A stretch of 64,000 nucleotides of DNA from Maritimibacter alkaliphilus HTCC2654. GTDB lineage: Bacteria; Pseudomonadota; Alphaproteobacteria; Rhodobacterales; Rhodobacteraceae. The number at the start of each line of letters is the position of its first letter. The stretch's first letter is position 1. A program made the position numbers and the translations under genes. The notes under the pieces were generated by a model that was not told the DNA's origin, ran no database searches, and saw only the letters and a program-made list of their open reading frames with translations. Shown here one piece after another: positions 27,426 through 37,176 of the stretch. The DNA is taken from the NCBI RefSeq assembly GCF_000152805.1, contig NZ_CH902578.1, positions 2,135,834 to 2,199,833 of the forward strand. Reading direction: 5' to 3'.

Positions 27426-28055
27426 ATGCTTCGGCTGCTCTTGGGCGCCTTTCTGGCGCTTGTGATCACAAATAATGAAATCCTGGCGCAAGAGGTGCGG
27501 ATCACGCCCGATACCTCGTCCTTCTCTGTTGAAGTGGGCGGAAAGCTCCTCACCATCGAGCGCATTCAGGACACAAGTCACAAGCTCACCACGGAGTTCA
27601 CGAAGACATCGCGCCCCTGCCCGCCGTTTTGCATTCACCCGATCTCGGCAGCTCCGGGTGTGGCAACGGTGGGCGAACTCGAAGTCATCGACTTCATCGA
27701 AAGTGCGGTGGCCAAGGGCACGGGGCTGTTGATCGACAGCCGCCTGCCCGAGTGGTTCGCGAAGGGCACGATCCCCGGTGCAGTGAACGTGCCCTTCTCG
27801 ACCCTCGAACCGTCGAACCCCTATCGCGACCAGATCCTTCAGGCCTTGGGCGGGGCCAAGGCGGGCGCGGGATGGGATTTCACCTCGGCGCGAAACCTCA
27901 CGCTGTTCTGCAACGGGCCGTGGTGCGACCAGAGCCCACGCGCGATCCGCAACCTCGTGGACGCGGGCTATCCGACCGAGAAAATCCAGTATTATCGTGG
28001 CGGTATGCAGCTTTGGCTGCTGCTCGGCCTGACCGTCCAGACCCCCAGCGCATAA
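27426..28055 (+). CDS. Exported rhodanese-domain protein
   Basis: This 209-residue protein has a signal peptide (about 1-21, ending LAQ) and a rhodanese-like domain with LLIDSRLPEWFAKGTIPGAVNVPF (in two parts, about 100-123) and an active-site loop LFCNGPWCDQSPRA (Cys161, Cys166). Rhodaneses move sulfane sulfur or sense oxyanions. The conserved IPGAVN and the loop Cys suggest activity, but the loop holds two cysteines, which is unusual. It is followed 13 bases later by the LysM gene, likely in the same transcript. Confidence 0.85.
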   Translation: MLRLLLGAFLALVITNNEILAQEVRITPDTSSFSVEVGGKLLTIERIQDTSHKLTTEFTKTSRPCPPFCIHPISAAPGVATVGELEVIDFIESAVAKGTGLLIDSRLPEWFAKGTIPGAVNVPFSTLEPSNPYRDQILQALGGAKAGAGWDFTSARNLTLFCNGPWCDQSPRAIRNLVDAGYPTEKIQYYRGGMQLWLLLGLTVQTPSA

Positions 28056-28068
28056 GGGAGGAGGCGTC

Positions 28069-28923
28069 ATGTTCCGCATCCTCATCCTTGTCGCCGGGTT
28101 CCTGATCGCCGTTACGGGCATGCTCTGGATGCAGGGCAACCGCGACCCCCGCGACCTTGCCGCCGTCGCCCCGGACCTCGCCGATGTCGAGATCGAGAAC
28201 GTGGCGCAAATGTCGGCCACGACGACCCGGCCGACGCCGGCACCGGCGCCGGTGGACATCGCGGCGCTGACCGATGCCGTGCGCGCCTCGGTCGCGCCCG
28301 ACCCGGTGGCGGAACCGGCGCCTGCCGCCACGGCGGACGAAGGGCTCGCCGCCCTGACCAGCAGCGTCCTTGCCGGCCTCGGCACCCCCGCACCCGCCGC
28401 GCCGATGACCGGTGACAGCGGGATGGAAGCTGCGACGGCAGCCGTGCTTGCAAGCCTGAACGGGATGGCCGCGCCAACGGCCCGCCCCCCGCTGGACCTG
28501 AACGCCCTCATCGCCCAATCCATGAGGGCAGGCGAAAGCGATGCGTATATGGACGCGCTCCTGAACGAAGCCGTGGCATCCGGCGCGGTGCAGGTGCCGG
28601 ACTCGCTCATCACCGCCGAGGGTCGGGTGGACACACGCACCCTGCTCGCCTCGATCGTGCAGCAATCGATGGGCACGGCAGAGGACGCGACCATTCAGGC
28701 CATCGCAGCCGAAGCCGGGGCCACCACCGCCGCCACGCCGGTGGTGCAGGAGGTGTCGGGCGAGCGGATCTATACGGTCGAGAGCGGCGACAGCCTCGCC
28801 TATATCGCGCTGGTTTTCTACCGCGACGCGGCTCAGTACGAACGGATTTACGAGGCGAACCGAGACGTGCTCGCCAACCCCAGCCTCATTCGCGTGGGAC
28901 AGAAACTGCGCATACCCGGATAA
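28069..28923 (+). CDS. LysM-domain protein with N-terminal membrane anchor
   Basis: This 284-residue protein has an N-terminal hydrophobic anchor (about 4-20), a long Ala/Pro/Thr-rich low-complexity linker (about 50-170) and a C-terminal LysM domain (about 235-283: YTVESGDSLAYIALVFY...VGQKLRIPG). LysM binds peptidoglycan, so the protein probably spans from the inner membrane to the cell wall. It is co-oriented with the rhodanese gene and followed by a clear intrinsic terminator. Confidence 0.85.
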   Translation: MFRILILVAGFLIAVTGMLWMQGNRDPRDLAAVAPDLADVEIENVAQMSATTTRPTPAPAPVDIAALTDAVRASVAPDPVAEPAPAATADEGLAALTSSVLAGLGTPAPAAPMTGDSGMEAATAAVLASLNGMAAPTARPPLDLNALIAQSMRAGESDAYMDALLNEAVASGAVQVPDSLITAEGRVDTRTLLASIVQQSMGTAEDATIQAIAAEAGATTAATPVVQEVSGERIYTVESGDSLAYIALVFYRDAAQYERIYEANRDVLANPSLIRVGQKLRIPG

Positions 28924-28948
28924 CAGGCAAGACGAAGCAGGAGACTTG

Positions 28949-28980
28949 GCCCCGGCACACCGCCGGGGCCTTTTTTTATT
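28949..28980 (+). terminator. Intrinsic terminator after the LysM gene
   Basis: GGCCCCGGC (28949-28957) pairs with its complement in GCCGGGGCC (28962-28970), followed by seven T. It overlaps the last bases of the convergent aminotransferase gene. Confidence 0.9.
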
Positions 28981-30151
28981 GTAGGTCCGAGAACGCGTAC
29001 TGCATTCGTGCCACCGCCTGCTCGACCAGCGGGCGGGGCGTGGCGAAGTTGAACCGCAGAAACCGCTCCCCGCCTTTGCCGAAGCTGATACCGTGGTTCA
29101 CGGCGATCTTCGCGTCCTGTTCGACGCGGCGCAGGTAATCGGTCGGCTCCATCCCCGTGCCTTCGAAATCGACCCATGCAAGGTAGGTCGCCTCCATCGG
29201 CATACTTTTCAGCCCCGGAATCGCATTGAGGCCCTCGTCGAGGATGCGGCGGTTGCCGTCGAGGTAGTCGACCAGCGCATCGACCCACGCGGCCCCCTCG
29301 GGCGAATAGGCGGCTTCGGCCATCATCAACCCGAAGGAGTTGGGCGATATGCCGAGGCCCGACATCTTGGCCGCGAACCGTTTGCGCAATTCCGGGTCGT
29401 GGATGATGACATTGCCCGAATGGGTGCCCGCGATGTTGAAGGTCTTGGTGGTGGCCGTCATCATCACCAGCCGATCCGCGATCCCGTCGATCAGCGCCAT
29501 CGGCATGTGCTTGGTGCCGGGAAACACGAGGTCGTGGTGAATCTCGTCGGACACGAGGATCAGGTCGTGACGCTTGGCGAAGGCCGCGACGCCTTCAAGC
29601 TCGGCACGGGTCCAGACGCGCCCGCCGGGGTTATGCGGGGAACACAGGACAAGCATCTTCTCGCCCCCCGTCATCTGCGCGTCCCAGGCGTCGAAATCCA
29701 TCTCGTACCGCCCGTCGTTGCGCGCCAGCGGACATTCGACCACCTCGCGCCCCGCCGCGCGGATCACGCGGTGGAAGGCATGATAGACGGGGGTCATCAG
29801 GATCACGCCGTCGCCCGGATCGGTGAATGTGTCGACGCACAGCGCCGTGCCGTTCACCAGCCCGTGCACCGTGAAGATCGCGTTCGGGTCGACATCCCAG
29901 CCGTGACGTTCGGACATCCACCACCGGATCGCGCCCAGATAGCTCGCGTCGTCGCCGTAGTAGCCGTAGACCCCGATGCTGCGCATGTCCTCCAGCGCCT
30001 TCTGGATCGGCGGGGCGGCGGCGAAATCCATGTCGGCCACCCACATCGGGATGCCGTCCTTGGGCGACACGCCATAGATTGCTTCCATCTTGTCCCACTT
30101 CGCCGAATGGGTCCCAACGCGGTCGATGATGCGGTCGAAATCGTAACTCAT
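28976..30151 (-). CDS. PatB/MalY family PLP-dependent cystathionine beta-lyase/aminotransferase
   Basis: This 391-residue fold-type I PLP enzyme has the PatB/MalY opening IPMWVADMDF (34-43), SPHNPGGRVW (171-180), SDEIHHDLVF (201-210) and the PLP lysine in TATTKTFNIAG (Lys236). This subfamily cleaves C-S bonds of cystathionine or other cysteine conjugates, including DMSP-derived methionine-type substrates in some bacteria; the last is only a possibility. The start at 30151 avoids a long antisense extension through the def gene. Confidence 0.9.
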   Translation of the reverse strand: MSYDFDRIIDRVGTHSAKWDKMEAIYGVSPKDGIPMWVADMDFAAAPPIQKALEDMRSIGVYGYYGDDASYLGAIRWWMSERHGWDVDPNAIFTVHGLVNGTALCVDTFTDPGDGVILMTPVYHAFHRVIRAAGREVVECPLARNDGRYEMDFDAWDAQMTGGEKMLVLCSPHNPGGRVWTRAELEGVAAFAKRHDLILVSDEIHHDLVFPGTKHMPMALIDGIADRLVMMTATTKTFNIAGTHSGNVIIHDPELRKRFAAKMSGLGISPNSFGLMMAEAAYSPEGAAWVDALVDYLDGNRRILDEGLNAIPGLKSMPMEATYLAWVDFEGTGMEPTDYLRRVEQDAKIAVNHGISFGKGGERFLRFNFATPRPLVEQAVARMQYAFSDLQ

Positions 30152-30244
30152 GATGCCTCCGGATTGAGGCGCCAAGCTATCTGCGACACGGTGAAGTGCA
30201 AGGGGACATTGCGAAACGCGTCGCAACCGCCTAATTGATCCGTC

Positions 30245-30766
30245 ATGGCCTTGAAACCGATCCTTATTCACCCCGACCCGCGCCTCAAGAAAGAGGCGGA
30301 GAAGGTGCGCGACGTGACCGACGAGCTGCTGACGCTCGCCGACGATATGCTCGAAACCATGTACGACGCGCCGGGCATCGGTCTGGCCGCGCCGCAGGTC
30401 GGTGTGCTGCAACGATTGATCGTGCTGGACTGCATCAAGGACGAAAGCGCCGAGCCGCAACCGCTGGTCATGTTCAATCCCGAGGTGATCCTGTCGTCGG
30501 ACGATACCAACGTCTACGAAGAGGGGTGCCTGTCGATCCCCGACCAATACGCCGAAGTCACCCGGCCCGCCGCGGTCAAGGTGCGCTGGCTGAACCGCGC
30601 AGGCGAAGAGCAGGAACGCGATTTCGAGGGGCTGTGGGCGACCTGCGTGCAGCATGAGATCGACCATCTGAACGGCAAGCTGTTCATCGACTACCTGTCG
30701 CCGATGAAGCGCCAGATGATTACGCGCAAATCCCAGAAGCTGAAACGCGAGCGGGCGCGGGTCTGA
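30245..30766 (+). CDS. def: Peptide deformylase
   Basis: This 173-residue enzyme has all three motifs of active deformylase: GIGLAAPQVG (44-53), EEGCLSIP (92-99, metal ligand Cys95) and QHEIDHLNG (His137, catalytic Glu138, His141). It removes the N-formyl group from nascent proteins. It is the first gene of a def-def2-fmt run; its stop overlaps the next start as TGATG. It is divergent from the PatB-type gene. Confidence 0.97.
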   Translation: MALKPILIHPDPRLKKEAEKVRDVTDELLTLADDMLETMYDAPGIGLAAPQVGVLQRLIVLDCIKDESAEPQPLVMFNPEVILSSDDTNVYEEGCLSIPDQYAEVTRPAAVKVRWLNRAGEEQERDFEGLWATCVQHEIDHLNGKLFIDYLSPMKRQMITRKSQKLKRERARV

Positions 30767-31260
30767 TGCCCCGTCCTTTCGTCATGTGGCCGGACAAGCG
30801 GCTGCGCACGGCCGCCCAGCCGGTCGAAGCCGTGACCGATGAGGTGCGCGCGATCTGGGACGAAATGACCCTTGCGATGGATGCGATGCCGGGGGTCGGG
30901 CTGGCCGCCGTGCAACTGGGGATCATGCAGCGACTGGCGGTCGTGGATGCGTCCGAAGAGCGGGGCAAGGCCGTGCGCATGGCGAACCCCGAAGTGCTGC
31001 ATGAGAGCGTGAAGTTGCGGGAGCACGACGAAGCCTCGCCCAACCTGCCCGGCGTCTGGGCCACGATCAGCCGCCCGCGCGCGGTCACGGTCCGGTTCAT
31101 GGACGAGACCGGCGCGGTGCGCGAGCAGGATTTCGTCGGGCTTTGGGCGACCAGCGTGCAGCACCAGATCGACCACCTGAACGGCAAGATGTATTTCGAC
31201 CATCTGTCGAAACTGAAGCGAGACCGGCTGATCGCGAAGGCCAGGAAAGCGAAGCGGTAG
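30766..31260 (+). CDS. Peptide-deformylase-like protein with altered active site
   Basis: This 164-residue paralogue of def keeps the fold and [10 protein letters not shown] (43-52). The EGCLS motif is replaced by EASPN, so the Cys metal ligand is Ser91. HExxH is changed to HQIDH (His133, Gln134, His137), so the catalytic Glu is Gln. Loss of both residues should abolish normal deformylase chemistry. It overlaps def by one base and is followed by fmt after 8 bases. It could be a structural or regulatory partner, or bind another metal; these are inferences. Confidence 0.9.
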   Translation: MPRPFVMWPDKRLRTAAQPVEAVTDEVRAIWDEMTLAMDAMPGVGLAAVQLGIMQRLAVVDASEERGKAVRMANPEVLHESVKLREHDEASPNLPGVWATISRPRAVTVRFMDETGAVREQDFVGLWATSVQHQIDHLNGKMYFDHLSKLKRDRLIAKARKAKR

Positions 31261-31268
31261 GGGGCGAT

Positions 31269-32168
31269 ATGAAAGTCATCTTCATGGGCAGTCCGGATTT
31301 CTCGGTCCCGGTCCTCGACGCTTTGGTCGCTGCGGGTCACGAGGTCGTCTGCGTCTACTGCCAGCCGCCCCGCCCCGCCGGACGCGGCAAGAAAGACCGC
31401 CCGACCCCGGTTCAGGTCCGCGCCGAGGCGCTGGGTCTGCCCGTGCGCCATCCGATATCCCTGAAGGGTGAGGTGGAGCAGGCCGAATTCGCAGCCCTTG
31501 GTGCCGATGTCGCCGTGGTCGTGGCCTATGGGCTGATCCTGCCGCAGGCGGTGCTGGACGCGCCCGCCAAGGGGTGTCTGAACATCCACGCCTCACTGCT
31601 GCCGCGCTGGCGCGGAGCCGCGCCGATCCACCGCGCGATCATGGCAGGCGATGCCGAGACCGGTGTGTGCATCATGCAGATGGAAGCCGGTTTGGATACC
31701 GGACCGGTGTTGATCCGGCGCGCGGTGGAGATCGGAGCCGAAGAGACGACGGGTGAATTGCACGACCGTCTGAGTGCGCTGGGGGCCGAGACCATCGTCG
31801 AGGCGCTGGCGGCGCTGGACGGTATGACGCCCGAGGTCCAGCCCGAGGACGGCGTGACCTATGCCGAGAAGATCGACAAGGCCGAGGCGCGGGTCGACTG
31901 GACCCGCCCGGCTGCCGAGATCGACCGCCTGATCCGGGGCCTGTCGCCCTTTCCCGGCGCGTGGTGCGAGATGGACGGGGTGCGGGTAAAGCTCCTCGGC
32001 TCACGCCTCGTCGCGGGCAGCGGAGCGCCGGGGGCCGTGATCGGGCCTTTGACGGTGGCTTGCGGGGACGGTGCGGTGGAAATCACGCGGGCGCAGAAGC
32101 CCGGTGGGCGCGGGATGGACGCGGGCGAGTTCCTGCGGGGGTTCCAGATACCCGAGCGTGTGGACTAG
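31269..32168 (+). CDS. fmt: Methionyl-tRNA formyltransferase
   Basis: This 299-residue protein has the N-terminal formyltransferase fold ([14 protein letters not shown], about 6-19), the folate/active-site segment [20 protein letters not shown] (about 107-126) and [11 protein letters not shown] with the catalytic Asp, then a C-terminal OB-type domain from about 210. It formylates initiator Met-tRNA using 10-formyl-THF. It is the third gene of the def-def2-fmt run. A hairpin repeat (copy D) follows its stop. Confidence 0.97.
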   Translation: MKVIFMGSPDFSVPVLDALVAAGHEVVCVYCQPPRPAGRGKKDRPTPVQVRAEALGLPVRHPISLKGEVEQAEFAALGADVAVVVAYGLILPQAVLDAPAKGCLNIHASLLPRWRGAAPIHRAIMAGDAETGVCIMQMEAGLDTGPVLIRRAVEIGAEETTGELHDRLSALGAETIVEALAALDGMTPEVQPEDGVTYAEKIDKAEARVDWTRPAAEIDRLIRGLSPFPGAWCEMDGVRVKLLGSRLVAGSGAPGAVIGPLTVACGDGAVEITRAQKPGGRGMDAGEFLRGFQIPERVD

Positions 32169-32179
32169 CGGCGCTGGCG

Positions 32180-32232
32180 GGAGCGAGGGGCGCTGCCCCT
32201 CGCGCTCCCCGAGGTTTTTTGAAACAGAGAAG
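32180..32232 (-). repeat. Intergenic hairpin repeat, copy D
   Basis: Read on the minus strand this begins CTTCTCTGTTTCAAAAAACC, then TCGGGGAGCGCGAGGGGC and AGCGCCCCTCGCTCC, forming a GC-rich hairpin. It lies between the convergent fmt and adenosyltransferase genes, so it could end transcription from either side. Confidence 0.7.
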
Positions 32233-32235
32233 AGG

Positions 32236-32808
32236 TCAGCGGTTCGCGCCGGGGACCCAGAGGACGTCGGATTTGCCGTCGTCATTGGCCATCCGTGCCG
32301 CCGTGAAGCACCAGTCGGACAGGCGGTTGAGGTATTTGACTGCCGCCGGGTTCACGTCTTCGACCGTGGCGAGTTCCGTGGCCAACCGTTCGGCGCGGCG
32401 TGATACCGTGCGCGTCAGGTGCAGGTAGGCGGCGAGCGGTGAGCCGCCCGGCAGGATGAAGCTGCGCAGGGGTTCGAGGATCTTGGTCATCACGTCGATT
32501 TCGGCCTCGAGCCGCTCGACTTGGGCATCGGTCATGCGCAGTGGCGGGTATTCGGCTTCGCCGTCCTTCGCCATGTCGGGGCGGCACAGGTCGGCCCCCA
32601 GATCGAAGAGGTCGTTCTGGATGCGGGCGAGCGCCGCGTCGGTGTCGCCGGAGGCGTGAAGGCGCGCCATGCCGATGGTCGCGTTGGTTTCGTCCACCGT
32701 GCCATAGGCCTCGACCCGCGGGGAATGTTTCGGAACGCGGGTGCCGTCGCCCAGCGCGGTGTCGCCCTGGTCGCCGGTGCGCGTGTAGATCTTGTTCAGC
32801 ACGACCAT
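32236..32808 (-). CDS. Cob(I)alamin adenosyltransferase, PduO/MMAB type
   Basis: This 190-residue protein has the ATR motifs: TRTGDQGDT (9-17), VEAYGTVDETNA (32-43), SFILPGGSPLAAYLHLTRT (about 116-134) and VSRRAER, ending with NRLSDWCFTAAR. PduO-type enzymes adenosylate cob(I)alamin and often deliver AdoCbl to mutases such as methylmalonyl-CoA mutase. It is unrelated in fold to CobO at 10.0 kb. It is upstream of no cobalamin gene here; the next gene up on its strand is a 68-residue membrane protein. Confidence 0.94.
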   Translation of the reverse strand: MVVLNKIYTRTGDQGDTALGDGTRVPKHSPRVEAYGTVDETNATIGMARLHASGDTDAALARIQNDLFDLGADLCRPDMAKDGEAEYPPLRMTDAQVERLEAEIDVMTKILEPLRSFILPGGSPLAAYLHLTRTVSRRAERLATELATVEDVNPAAVKYLNRLSDWCFTAARMANDDGKSDVLWVPGANR

Positions 32809-32810
32809 GG

Positions 32811-33017
32811 TCAGCCCCCCTGCCGCCTGAGCCAGACGTAGCCGAGGATCAGCACGATCGCGACGGCCTGCGCGTAGATGCGATAGCGCATGATCTTGTT
32901 GGCGTTGCGCTTATTGAATTCGCCACCGCGCCCGAAGCTGCCGATGCCGGTCAGCAGGATCAGCAGGACGATGAGCACCGCAACGAGCGGGATAATCAGA
33001 AGGGGATCTTCGAACAT
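32811..33017 (-). CDS. Twin-transmembrane small protein (HIG1 domain)
   Basis: This 68-residue protein has two hydrophobic helices (about 7-24 and 48-63) joined by a basic loop with RGGEFNKRNANKIMRYRI, the HIG_1_N pattern. Mitochondrial HIG1 proteins assist respiratory complexes; the bacterial role is unclear. It ends 2 bases before the adenosyltransferase start on the same strand, a common neighbour in Rhodobacterales as far as I recall. Confidence 0.85.
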   Translation of the reverse strand: MFEDPLLIIPLVAVLIVLLILLTGIGSFGRGGEFNKRNANKIMRYRIYAQAVAIVLILGYVWLRRQGG

Positions 33018-33080
33018 GGGTCCATCCTTGGTTTGGCCGAGGGATAGCGCGTCTGCGGGCGGGATGCGAGCGGCGCGTCG

Positions 33081-33917
33081 TCACGCCTTGGCGAGGAACC
33101 AGTCGGCGAGCCGCGTGGGCAGGAGCCGGCGCGCCCAGTAGGAGACATAGGTGGGCGTGGTGACGAGGTAGCGGGGTTTCGGACGTTTCGCCTCCAACGC
33201 GCGGATGAGTTTGGCGGTGACGGCCGAGGCGGGCAGTTCGAACGGGTCTTTCGCGTCGATGTCGCGGTCGAACCGGGGCAGGATCTTTGCTTCATAGCCC
33301 GCGCGGCTGGCCGAGGCCTGCCAGTCGATATGCGCTTCGAACTGGGCCTTGGCGTTCAGGCGGAAGTTGGAGGTGATCGGGCCGGGTTCGATCAGGATCG
33401 CGTGGATGTCGTCGGGGGCGAGTTCGAGCCGCAGGGTGTCGGTGTAGCCTTCGAGCGCGAATTTCGAGGCGACGTAGGGCGCGCGCCAGCGGATCGCGGA
33501 GAGGCCGAGGGTGGAGGAGCAGTTGACGATGCGCCCGCCGCCCTGCGCGCGCATCACGGGGATCACGCGGCGCACGATTTCATGCACACCGAAAAAGTTG
33601 GTCTCCATCATGTCGCGCAGGACGTGACCCGGCAGGTCTTCGGCCAGGACCGGGACGCCGTAGCCCGCGTTGCAGAACACCGCGTCGAGCGTGCCGCCGG
33701 TGCGGGAGAGGATTTCGAGCAAGGCGGCCTCGATGCTCGCCACGTCACGATGGTCGAGGCGCAGGCTTTCCAGCCCCTCGCCACGCAGGCGGGCGCAGTC
33801 ATCCTCGGCCCGGCAGGTCGCGAAGACCCGCCAGCCGTTACGCGCAAGGGTGTGGGCGGCATCGTAGCCGATACCGGAGGAACACCCAGTGATGAGAATG
33901 GATTTCTGGTGACTCAA
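33081..33917 (-). CDS. Short-chain dehydrogenase/reductase family oxidoreductase
   Basis: This 278-residue SDR has the cofactor motif TGCSSGIGYDAA (10-21), the NAG-type motif CNAGYG (about 85-90), a catalytic Ser in NCSSTLGLS (about 133) and YVASK (Tyr and Lys about 148 and 152). It is an NAD(P)-dependent oxidoreductase; the substrate is unknown. It starts at TTG 33917, overlapping the upstream SH3-domain gene stop by four bases, so the two are coupled. Confidence 0.88.
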   Translation of the reverse strand: MSHQKSILITGCSSGIGYDAAHTLARNGWRVFATCRAEDDCARLRGEGLESLRLDHRDVASIEAALLEILSRTGGTLDAVFCNAGYGVPVLAEDLPGHVLRDMMETNFFGVHEIVRRVIPVMRAQGGGRIVNCSSTLGLSAIRWRAPYVASKFALEGYTDTLRLELAPDDIHAILIEPGPITSNFRLNAKAQFEAHIDWQASASRAGYEAKILPRFDRDIDAKDPFELPASAVTAKLIRALEAKRPKPRYLVTTPTYVSYWARRLLPTRLADWFLAKA

Positions 33918-34489
33918 GGCTCAACGGACGACAGGAAACGTCCGGCCATGAAGCCGCGTTCGCCGGTGTCCGTCAATACAATCTGCCGCCAGCCGTCGCC
34001 CGCATCCCCCATATCCTCGACCTGCGTGCCGAGGCTGAGGGACGAGATCACGCCATAGGCGGTCGACGGTCCGCCGCGCACGTTCACACGGCTGCCGGTG
34101 ACGTAAAGGTAGTCGGGTTCCGGCGTGGCCTTTTCCGTGCCCGACAGGGGCTTGGCGGCCTCCGGCTCGGACGCGGTGGAAACGACGGCGGTTTCACCAT
34201 CGTCGACCGTGGCGACCGCGGGCTGGATCGTCGCCTTTTCCGCAGAGGGGCGAAAGGCGACGAGCGTCGCCGTCTCGGGGCTTGCGTCCGACGCGAGGGC
34301 GAGCGCGAGGCGATCATCCTCTTCGGTCGGTTCCTGAACGATCCCGGTGATCGAGGCCATGAGATCGGGGGAAATGAGGGCGGTCTCGCGACCGATGGAA
34401 TCGTCCGGCAACCCCGCATCGCGTCCGAACCAGTACAACGCGGCCCCAAGGCCGACGATCGTCATGACGGAAAGACGCACGAGTTGCAT
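33914..34489 (-). CDS. SH3b-domain protein with N-terminal membrane anchor
   Basis: This 191-residue protein has one N-terminal hydrophobic segment (about 3-22), an acidic low-complexity middle (about 40-125) and a C-terminal bacterial SH3 domain (about 126-191: LYVTGSRVNVRGGPSTAYGVI). SH3b domains bind cell-wall or other peptides. The start at 34489 is taken because a longer in-frame reading is antisense to parC. It is divergent from parC and coupled to the SDR gene. Confidence 0.85.
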   Translation of the reverse strand: MQLVRLSVMTIVGLGAALYWFGRDAGLPDDSIGRETALISPDLMASITGIVQEPTEEDDRLALALASDASPETATLVAFRPSAEKATIQPAVATVDDGETAVVSTASEPEAAKPLSGTEKATPEPDYLYVTGSRVNVRGGPSTAYGVISSLSLGTQVEDMGDAGDGWRQIVLTDTGERGFMAGRFLSSVEP

Positions 34490-34660
34490 TAAATTCACCC
34501 CTTCAAGGATTCCCAAGGTACCCGCCGCAGGCATCGGCTGGCAATGATTCGACCGGACGATGTGGGACAAAGCGGGCCTTTTGGTGGCACCTGTGTCACT
34601 TCCCTCATCCATGAATCGAACGCGCTTTACGAGATTCCGTTCCTTCGGTATTCGGAAAAC

Positions 34661-37114
34661 ATGACCGACACGGTGGACGATCCCGACAACCCGATTTCCG
34701 AATTCGCCGAACCGCTGCGCCGCGCGATCGGTGACCGGTATCTGACCTATGCGCTGTCCACGATCATGAATCGGGCGCTGCCGGACGCGCGGGATGGGCT
34801 TAAACCTGTGCATCGCCGCATCCTGTTCGCGATGCGTGAACTTCGGCTTAATTCCGGGGGGCGTTTCCGCAAGTCGTCGAAGATTTCGGGCGACGTGATG
34901 GGTAACTATCACCCGCATGGCGATGCCGCGATCTATGACGCAATGGCGCGCCTGGCGCAGGATTTCAACGTCCGCTACCCGCTGGTCGACGGTCAGGGGA
35001 ACTTCGGCAACATCGACGGGGACAACCCGGCGGCGTCGCGGTATACCGAGGCGCGGATGACCATCGTGGCCGAGGCGCTGCTCGAAGGGCTGGACGAGGA
35101 CGCGGTCGATTTCCGCGAGAATTACGACGGCACGCTGCGCGAGCCCGTGGTGCTGCCCGCGACGTTCCCGCACCTGCTCGCCAACGGTGCCGCCGGGATC
35201 GCGGTCGGCATGGCCACGAACATCCCGCCGCACAACATTTCGGAACTGGTCGACGCCTGCTTGCATCTCATCAAGACGCCGGATGCGCGCGACGATACGC
35301 TTCTGAACTACATCCCCGGCCCCGACTTCCCCACGGGCGGCGTGATCGTCGAGCCGCGTGAGAATATCGCGGAAGCCTATCGCACGGGCCGTGGCTCGAT
35401 TCGCTTGCGCTCGAAATGGGAGGTCGAGGATCTGGGGCGGGGTCAGTGGCAGATCATCGTCACCGAGATTCCCTATCAGGTTCAGAAGTCCAAGCTGATC
35501 GAAAAGCTGGCCGAGGTCATCCAGACCAAGAAGGTGCCGCTTCTGGCCGACGTGCGGGACGAAAGCGCCGACGACGTGCGCATCGTGCTGGAACCCAAGA
35601 CGCGCAATGTCGAACCCGAGATGCTGATGGGCCTTCTGTTCCGCAACTCGGACCTCGAAGTGCGCTTCTCGCTCAACATGAACGTGCTGATCGACGGGCT
35701 GACGCCCAAGGTCTGTTCGCTGAAAGAGGTGCTGCGCGCGTTCCTCGATTTCCGGCGCGAGGTGCTGATCCGCCGCTCGCAGCACCGGATGGAAAAGATC
35801 GACCATCGGCTTGAGGTGCTCGAAGGCTTCATCATCGCCTTCCTTAACCTCGACCGGGTGATCGACATCATCCGTTATGACGACGACCCCAAGGCCGCGC
35901 TCATGTACGAGGACTGGTCGCGCCCGCATCAGGACACCATCGCGCGGGCGACCAATGAACATGACTACGTGTCGCCGCTGGCCGGGATCGACGTCGCATC
36001 GCTGGAACTGCGCGAGGATGAGACCGCCACCGCGCCCGAGATCATCACCGACAACACCGGGTCGGGCGCCACGCCCAAGCGGTTCGTCGGTCGGTCCGAA
36101 GGTCTGTCGGACGTGCAGGCGGACGCGATCCTGAACATGCGCCTGCGGTCCTTGCGCCGTCTCGAAGAGCTGGAGCTTATCCGCGAGCGCGACGCGCTGA
36201 TGGAAGAGCGCGCGGGGCTCGAAGACCTGCTCGACAGCGAAGACCTTCAGTGGGGCCGGATCGGGGACGAGCTGAAGGACGCCAAGAAGAAGTTCGGCAA
36301 GGATTACGTCGCCGGGGCCCGCCGCACGCAATTTGCCGAGGCCGCCGAAGTGCCGGACGTGCCGCTGGAAGCCATGATCGAGCGTGAGCCGGTGACGATC
36401 GTGTGCAGCCAGATGGGCTGGATTCGCGCGATGTCGGGCCATGTCGACCTGACCCGCGACTTCAAATTCAAGGACGGCGACGGGCCGCGGTTCGCCTTCC
36501 ATGCCGAGACCACAGACAAGATCATCGTCTTCGCGGCGAACGGGCGGTTCTATACCTTGGGTGCCTCGAACTTGCCCGGCGGGCGGGGGATGGGCGAACC
36601 GCTTCGCCTGATGGTCGATCTGCCGAACGACGTCGAGATCATCGACATGTTCGTCCATGCGCCGGACCGCAAACTCATCGTCGCCTCAAAGGGCGGTAAC
36701 GGGTTCATCGTGCCGGAAGCGGACGTGGTGGCGCAGACCAAGAACGGCAAGCAGGTGCTGAACGTGTCGGATGACGTGGCGAAGCTGGTCAAACCCGTCG
36801 CGGGCGATCATGTCGCCGTGGTCAGCGAGAACCGCAAGCTGCTAGTCTTCCCGATCGCCGAGCTGCCCGAAATGGGGCGCGGCAAGGGTGTTCGCTTACA
36901 GAAATACGGCTCTGCCCGCGGACGTCAGGGGACGCTCGACCTTGACGGGGGCTTGTCGGACCTCACGACCTTCGACCTCGCCACCGGGCTGAGCTGGGCC
37001 GCTACAGGCGACCGGACACGCACCGAGGTGGACATGAGCCCGTGGATCGGCAAACGCGCCGGCGTGGGCAAGATGCCGCCCCACGGTTTCCCGAAGTCCA
37101 ACACCTTCACCTGA
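34661..37114 (+). CDS. parC: DNA topoisomerase IV subunit A
   Basis: This 817-residue type IIA topoisomerase has [20 protein letters not shown] near the N-terminus and the catalytic tyrosine in ASRYTEAR (Tyr128). The quinolone-region motif [11 protein letters not shown] has Ala89 and Asp93 at the positions of E. coli ParC Ser80 and Glu84. The C-terminal part has the beta-propeller blades typical of ParC and lacks a clear GyrA box. ATG 34661 is preferred to an upstream in-frame start that lacks a ribosome-binding site. Confidence 0.93.
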   Translation: MTDTVDDPDNPISEFAEPLRRAIGDRYLTYALSTIMNRALPDARDGLKPVHRRILFAMRELRLNSGGRFRKSSKISGDVMGNYHPHGDAAIYDAMARLAQDFNVRYPLVDGQGNFGNIDGDNPAASRYTEARMTIVAEALLEGLDEDAVDFRENYDGTLREPVVLPATFPHLLANGAAGIAVGMATNIPPHNISELVDACLHLIKTPDARDDTLLNYIPGPDFPTGGVIVEPRENIAEAYRTGRGSIRLRSKWEVEDLGRGQWQIIVTEIPYQVQKSKLIEKLAEVIQTKKVPLLADVRDESADDVRIVLEPKTRNVEPEMLMGLLFRNSDLEVRFSLNMNVLIDGLTPKVCSLKEVLRAFLDFRREVLIRRSQHRMEKIDHRLEVLEGFIIAFLNLDRVIDIIRYDDDPKAALMYEDWSRPHQDTIARATNEHDYVSPLAGIDVASLELREDETATAPEIITDNTGSGATPKRFVGRSEGLSDVQADAILNMRLRSLRRLEELELIRERDALMEERAGLEDLLDSEDLQWGRIGDELKDAKKKFGKDYVAGARRTQFAEAAEVPDVPLEAMIEREPVTIVCSQMGWIRAMSGHVDLTRDFKFKDGDGPRFAFHAETTDKIIVFAANGRFYTLGASNLPGGRGMGEPLRLMVDLPNDVEIIDMFVHAPDRKLIVASKGGNGFIVPEADVVAQTKNGKQVLNVSDDVAKLVKPVAGDHVAVVSENRKLLVFPIAELPEMGRGKGVRLQKYGSARGRQGTLDLDGGLSDLTTFDLATGLSWAATGDRTRTEVDMSPWIGKRAGVGKMPPHGFPKSNTFT

Positions 37115-37176
37115 AAATTGCCTGAACGGCGTTTCTCCCATAGTCTCAGAGCATTCTTTGACGGGGGGATTTCCAG

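Noticed and set aside
34490-36658. In-frame upstream extension of the SH3-domain gene
   Set aside because: It is antisense to parC; the internal start MQLVRLSV gives a sensible membrane anchor and length.
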